Positions 22,984 to 25,000 of a stretch of DNA of 25,000 nt are shown in pieces (position 1 is the stretch's first letter; each line of letters opens with the position of its first letter). Under the pieces are notes generated by a model. That model saw nothing but the letters and a program-made list of their open reading frames with translations. It did not search any database and was not told the origin of the DNA. The DNA is from Symbiodinium natans (lineage: Eukaryota > Sar > Dinophyceae > Suessiales > Symbiodiniaceae), in contig CAJNDS010001258.1 in assembly GCA_905221605.1 (NCBI GenBank), positions 77,501 through 102,500 on the forward strand, given 5' to 3'. The translations under genes and the position numbers were made by a program.

Positions 22984-23106
22984 ACCCTAAACCCTAAACC
23001 CTAAACCCTAAACCCTAAACCCTAAACCCTAAACCCTAAACCCTAAACCCTAAACCCTAAACCCTAAACCCTAAACCCTAAACCCTAAACCCTAAACCCT
23101 AAACCC
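22983..23106 (-). repeat. CCCTAAA array, near-perfect
   Basis: About 17 units, among the most regular C-strand arrays here. Confidence 0.97.
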
Positions 23107-23109
23107 AAC

Positions 23110-23240
23110 TAAACCGTAAACTCCAAAGAAAGCCCGAGCACCTCTTGATTTCGCGCTTTTCCGAGCTCGGGGCTTGCTGGTCTAAGCCCCCAGAAAAGAA
23201 AAACATCTTCAAATGGGTTTGATGCGTAGGGTTCAGGGTA
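23110..23240 (-). other. Coding-like island (exon candidate)
   Basis: Minus frames FEDVFLFWGLRPASPELGKA and THLKMFFFSGGLDQQAPSSE are both open; frame uncertain. 23262-23400 likewise has all three minus frames open, and contains a tandem ACTGGACTCC. Confidence 0.25.
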
Positions 23241-23617
23241 ATTAACCCTAAACCCTAAACCCCACATGACATCCCTGAAAGGTCCCGCCTGTCCTTGCAA
23301 CACCCCATGAACCCGAAGTACACTGGACTCCCACTGGACTCCAACGGCCCCAAAAGACCCCAAAGGCCTCAAAGTTCGGGGATAAGGGTTTAGATTCTAG
23401 GGGGTTTAGGTACCCCAAAAACCCAACCCTAAGCCCCAAAACCCACTAAAAGCCATTCCAACCGCCCAAGCTCCAACTCGGGACCAGCGCGCGCGACAGA
23501 GAAGCCTAGGAAAGTCAGGGGTGGGTTGGGAGTTGGGTTAGGGTTCATAGGCACTTCTACCCCAATTCTCACTGCATGGTTGGGAGTTGGGTTAGGAGTT
23601 TAGCAGGGCTCAAGGGG

Positions 23618-23710
23618 TTAGGGTTTAGGGTTTAGGGTTAAGGGTTTAGGGTTTAGGGTTTAGGTTTTAGGGTTTAAGGTTTAGGGTTTAGGGTTTAGGG
23701 GTTACGGGGT
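23618..23710 (+). repeat. TTTAGGG array
   Basis: About 12 units with TTAAGGG and TTTTAGGG variants. Preceded by a duplicated GGTTGGGAGTTGGGTTAGG (about 23524 and 23579). Confidence 0.94.
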
Positions 23711-23785
23711 TACGCGGGGTTGGGAAGTTGGGGGGTGTTGGGCTTAGGCGGAGGGAGGACTGGGTCCCTGTAAAAACATTCTATG

Positions 23786-23880
23786 TTGGGATGCTCCCCC
23801 GCATACGAACAGTTCTTACTCGGGATTCTAGTACCCCCGGTTAGAAGCCCTACTAAGAACTGTTAGGATCAGGGTGAACC
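23786..23880. mobile_element. Hairpin element family H1, copy 3
   Basis: TTGGGATGCTCCCCC at the left; GGGATTCTAGTACCCCC in the centre, identical to copy 1; AAGAACTGTTAGGATCAGGG at the right. About 95 bp, arms more diverged than in copy 1. Abuts a CCCTAAA array. Confidence 0.65.
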
Positions 23881-23918
23881 CTAAATCCTAAACCCTAAAC
23901 CCTAAACCCTACACCCTA
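23876..23918 (-). repeat. CCCTAAA array
   Basis: Six units directly at the H1 copy 3 edge. Confidence 0.92.
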
Positions 23919-23964
23919 ACCAACATCCCAAATCTTTATGTATAATACCTGTTTTGATTGTCAG

Positions 23965-24042
23965 GTGCTGAGGGAAGTCAGGGGTTCAGAGGAATTGGGC
24001 TTGCGGTTGTGTGCATCGAGGCACGAGGAACGAGGTTTAGGA
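23965..24042 (+). other. Coding-like island with good acceptor (exon candidate)
   Basis: Pyrimidine-rich CCTGTTTTGATTGTCAG|G acceptor followed by plus frame VLREVRGSEELGLRLCASRH. Charged and helical. Confidence 0.33.
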
Positions 24043-24044
24043 CT

Positions 24045-24179
24045 CAGGGTTTGGGGTTCAGGGGCATTCTAGGGTTTCGGGTGTACTGGTTTAGGGTTTG
24101 GGGTTTAGGGTTTAGGGCTTAGGGTTTGGGGTTTAGGGTTAGGGTTTAGGGTTTCGGGGTTTAGGGTTTAGGGTTTAGG
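24045..24179 (+). repeat. TTTAGGG array, degenerate left part
   Basis: Units with TTTGGGG, CTTAGGG and TTTCGGG variants. Confidence 0.94.
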
Positions 24180-24250
24180 TCGCAAAAGCCTCTGAAAAGC
24201 TTGACCCCAACGTGTTTCATGGAGATCGGCCAAGGATGCAAAAACCCTAA
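24179..24250 (+). other. Coding-like island (exon candidate)
   Basis: Array end TTTAG followed by plus frame VAKASEKLDPNVFHGDRPRM and a TAA within CCCTAAA. Confidence 0.33.
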
Positions 24251-24286
24251 ACTGAACTCCCAGCACTGCGGCTTGGGATGTGACCA

Positions 24287-24464
24287 GGGTTTAGGGTTTA
24301 GGGTTCAGGGTTTAGGGTTGAGGGTTTAGGGTTCAGGGTTTAGGGTTTAGGGTTTAGGGTTTAGGGTTTAGGGTTTAGGGTTTAGGGTTCAGGGTTCAGG
24401 GTTCAGGGTTCAGGGTTTAGGGTTTAGGGTTTAGGGTTTAGGGTTTAGGGTTTAGGGTTTAGGG
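24287..24464 (+). repeat. TTTAGGG array with TTCAGGG block
   Basis: About 25 units; four consecutive TTCAGGG near 24387-24415. Confidence 0.97.
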
Positions 24465-24465
24465 C

Positions 24466-24585
24466 AACTACAGGCTCCATGCCAGATGCGGCCAAAGGGG
24501 CAGTAAATGGAAGGCCATCCTCTCTGCTTGGGCGCCGGCAGGGGGTACGCCTGTGACTGCCGAATGTCGTGGGGAGGCGTTCTAA
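24466..24585 (+). other. Coding-like island (exon candidate), 39 codons then stop
   Basis: Plus frame NYRLHARCGQRGSKWKAILS, continuing to a TAA at the next array. The minus frame is also open. Confidence 0.3.
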
Positions 24586-24678
24586 ACCCTAAACCCTAAA
24601 CCCCAAACCCTAAACCCTAAACCCTAAACCCTAAACCCTAAACCCTAAGCCCTAAACCCTAAACCCTAAACCCTAAAC
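24583..24678 (-). repeat. CCCTAAA array
   Basis: About 13 units, last array of the window. Confidence 0.96.
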
Positions 24679-24679
24679 G

Positions 24680-25000
24680 CAAAAGGGGCCCTGAGTTACA
24701 ATTCTCGTGTGATATTACTGTATGGATATGATTGCATGAGTGCATATTATTCTATTGCTGCATTGCATGATTACAACATTGCAGTTTTGCTGTGTTGCTT
24801 TTGCTGTATTGCGAAATTGGGATTCAATTACATCATAGCATATTGTCTTATACTTTCTGATGAATGAAAATCTTACTACATTTTATCTTAGCATGCACAA
24901 CTTTGTTTGCCTAAAAAATCCTAAGTCGAGGGTGAAGGTATTAAGAGGGCGGGCCTGATCGTGGCAGGGCAGCGGGCAGCCAGATTGCCTTAGCTGAGCT
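24680..25000. other. AT-rich tail without recognisable gene
   Basis: Recurrent ATTGC/TTGCT words (24720-24815) suggest a decayed short repeat. 24920-25000 becomes GC-richer; no frame stands out. Confidence 0.5.

Noticed and set aside
1782-24678. CRISPR array
   Set aside because: Repeats are telomeric heptamers in both orientations with irregular islands, not 25-40 bp repeats with uniform spacers, and the DNA is eukaryotic.
1-25000. True chromosome end inside the window
   Set aside because: No terminal long uninterrupted TTTAGGG tract; the longest array is about 319 bp and is followed by 8 kb of mixed sequence.
1-25000. tRNA, rRNA or dinoflagellate spliced-leader genes
   Set aside because: I saw no cloverleaf-like boxes, no rRNA core sequence and no spliced-leader sequence by eye; a covariance-model scan would be needed to be certain.
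1-25000. Whole window as an assembly artefact
   Set aside because: Cannot be excluded from sequence alone, but most islands are unique, array lengths vary widely and variant blocks are distinct, which simple misassembly would not create.

Overview
What it is. This is eukaryotic, repeat-dominated DNA with no bacterial or organelle gene content. Its defining feature is some 70 short arrays of the plant/alga/alveolate-type telomere heptamer TTTAGGG (or CCCTAAA) and variants, scattered along all 25 kb in both orientations and separated by non-telomeric islands of roughly 40-500 bp. Mixed base composition, absence of any long intact ORF (longest about 207 codons) and several hairpin elements fit a subtelomeric or telomere-repeat-invaded region of a large algal nuclear genome. 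A dinoflagellate (Symbiodiniaceae-like) is my best guess, by general resemblance only; other TTTAGGG-type protists or algae are not excluded.

Layout. 1-1540: array-free DNA with minus-strand open frames that look like one decayed or intron-split gene with two hydrophobic segments. 1552-3260: four inverted-repeat (MITE-like) elements, a G-rich array and an ACAT microsatellite. 3329-8108: dense, strikingly alternating C-strand/G-strand arrays with islands between, including a second copy of a long-hairpin element at 6397-6551. 8113-9777: a compositionally distinct block made of a GC-rich minisatellite, AT-rich degenerate repeats, five units of a ~94-113 bp repeat carrying G-run/C-run hairpins, and the same minisatellite again. 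9855-13130: arrays again, two of them bracketed by direct repeats of flanking sequence. 13140-13570: CA/TA microsatellite and a 9-bp minisatellite. 13800-20620: arrays plus the most convincing coding-like islands (mostly minus strand, e.g. 14691-14801, 15562-15699, 15930-16229, 18779-18922, 19030-19203, 20400-20543). 21030-21505: a long AT-rich 10-mer microsatellite. 21678-24678: more arrays, a third copy of the short hairpin family at 23786-23880. 24680-25000: AT-rich tail.

Gene content. No protein family could be recognised by eye. Many islands hold short open stretches with codon-like composition, as expected of small exons or exon fragments. Because the repeat unit can be read as GTTTAG..., each array in the right phase starts with GT and ends with AG, so arrays could in principle be spliced as introns. 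This is a hypothesis: in several islands more than one frame looks plausible, so strand and frame calls here are weak without transcripts. Most listed long ORFs that run through arrays or microsatellites are translation artefacts.
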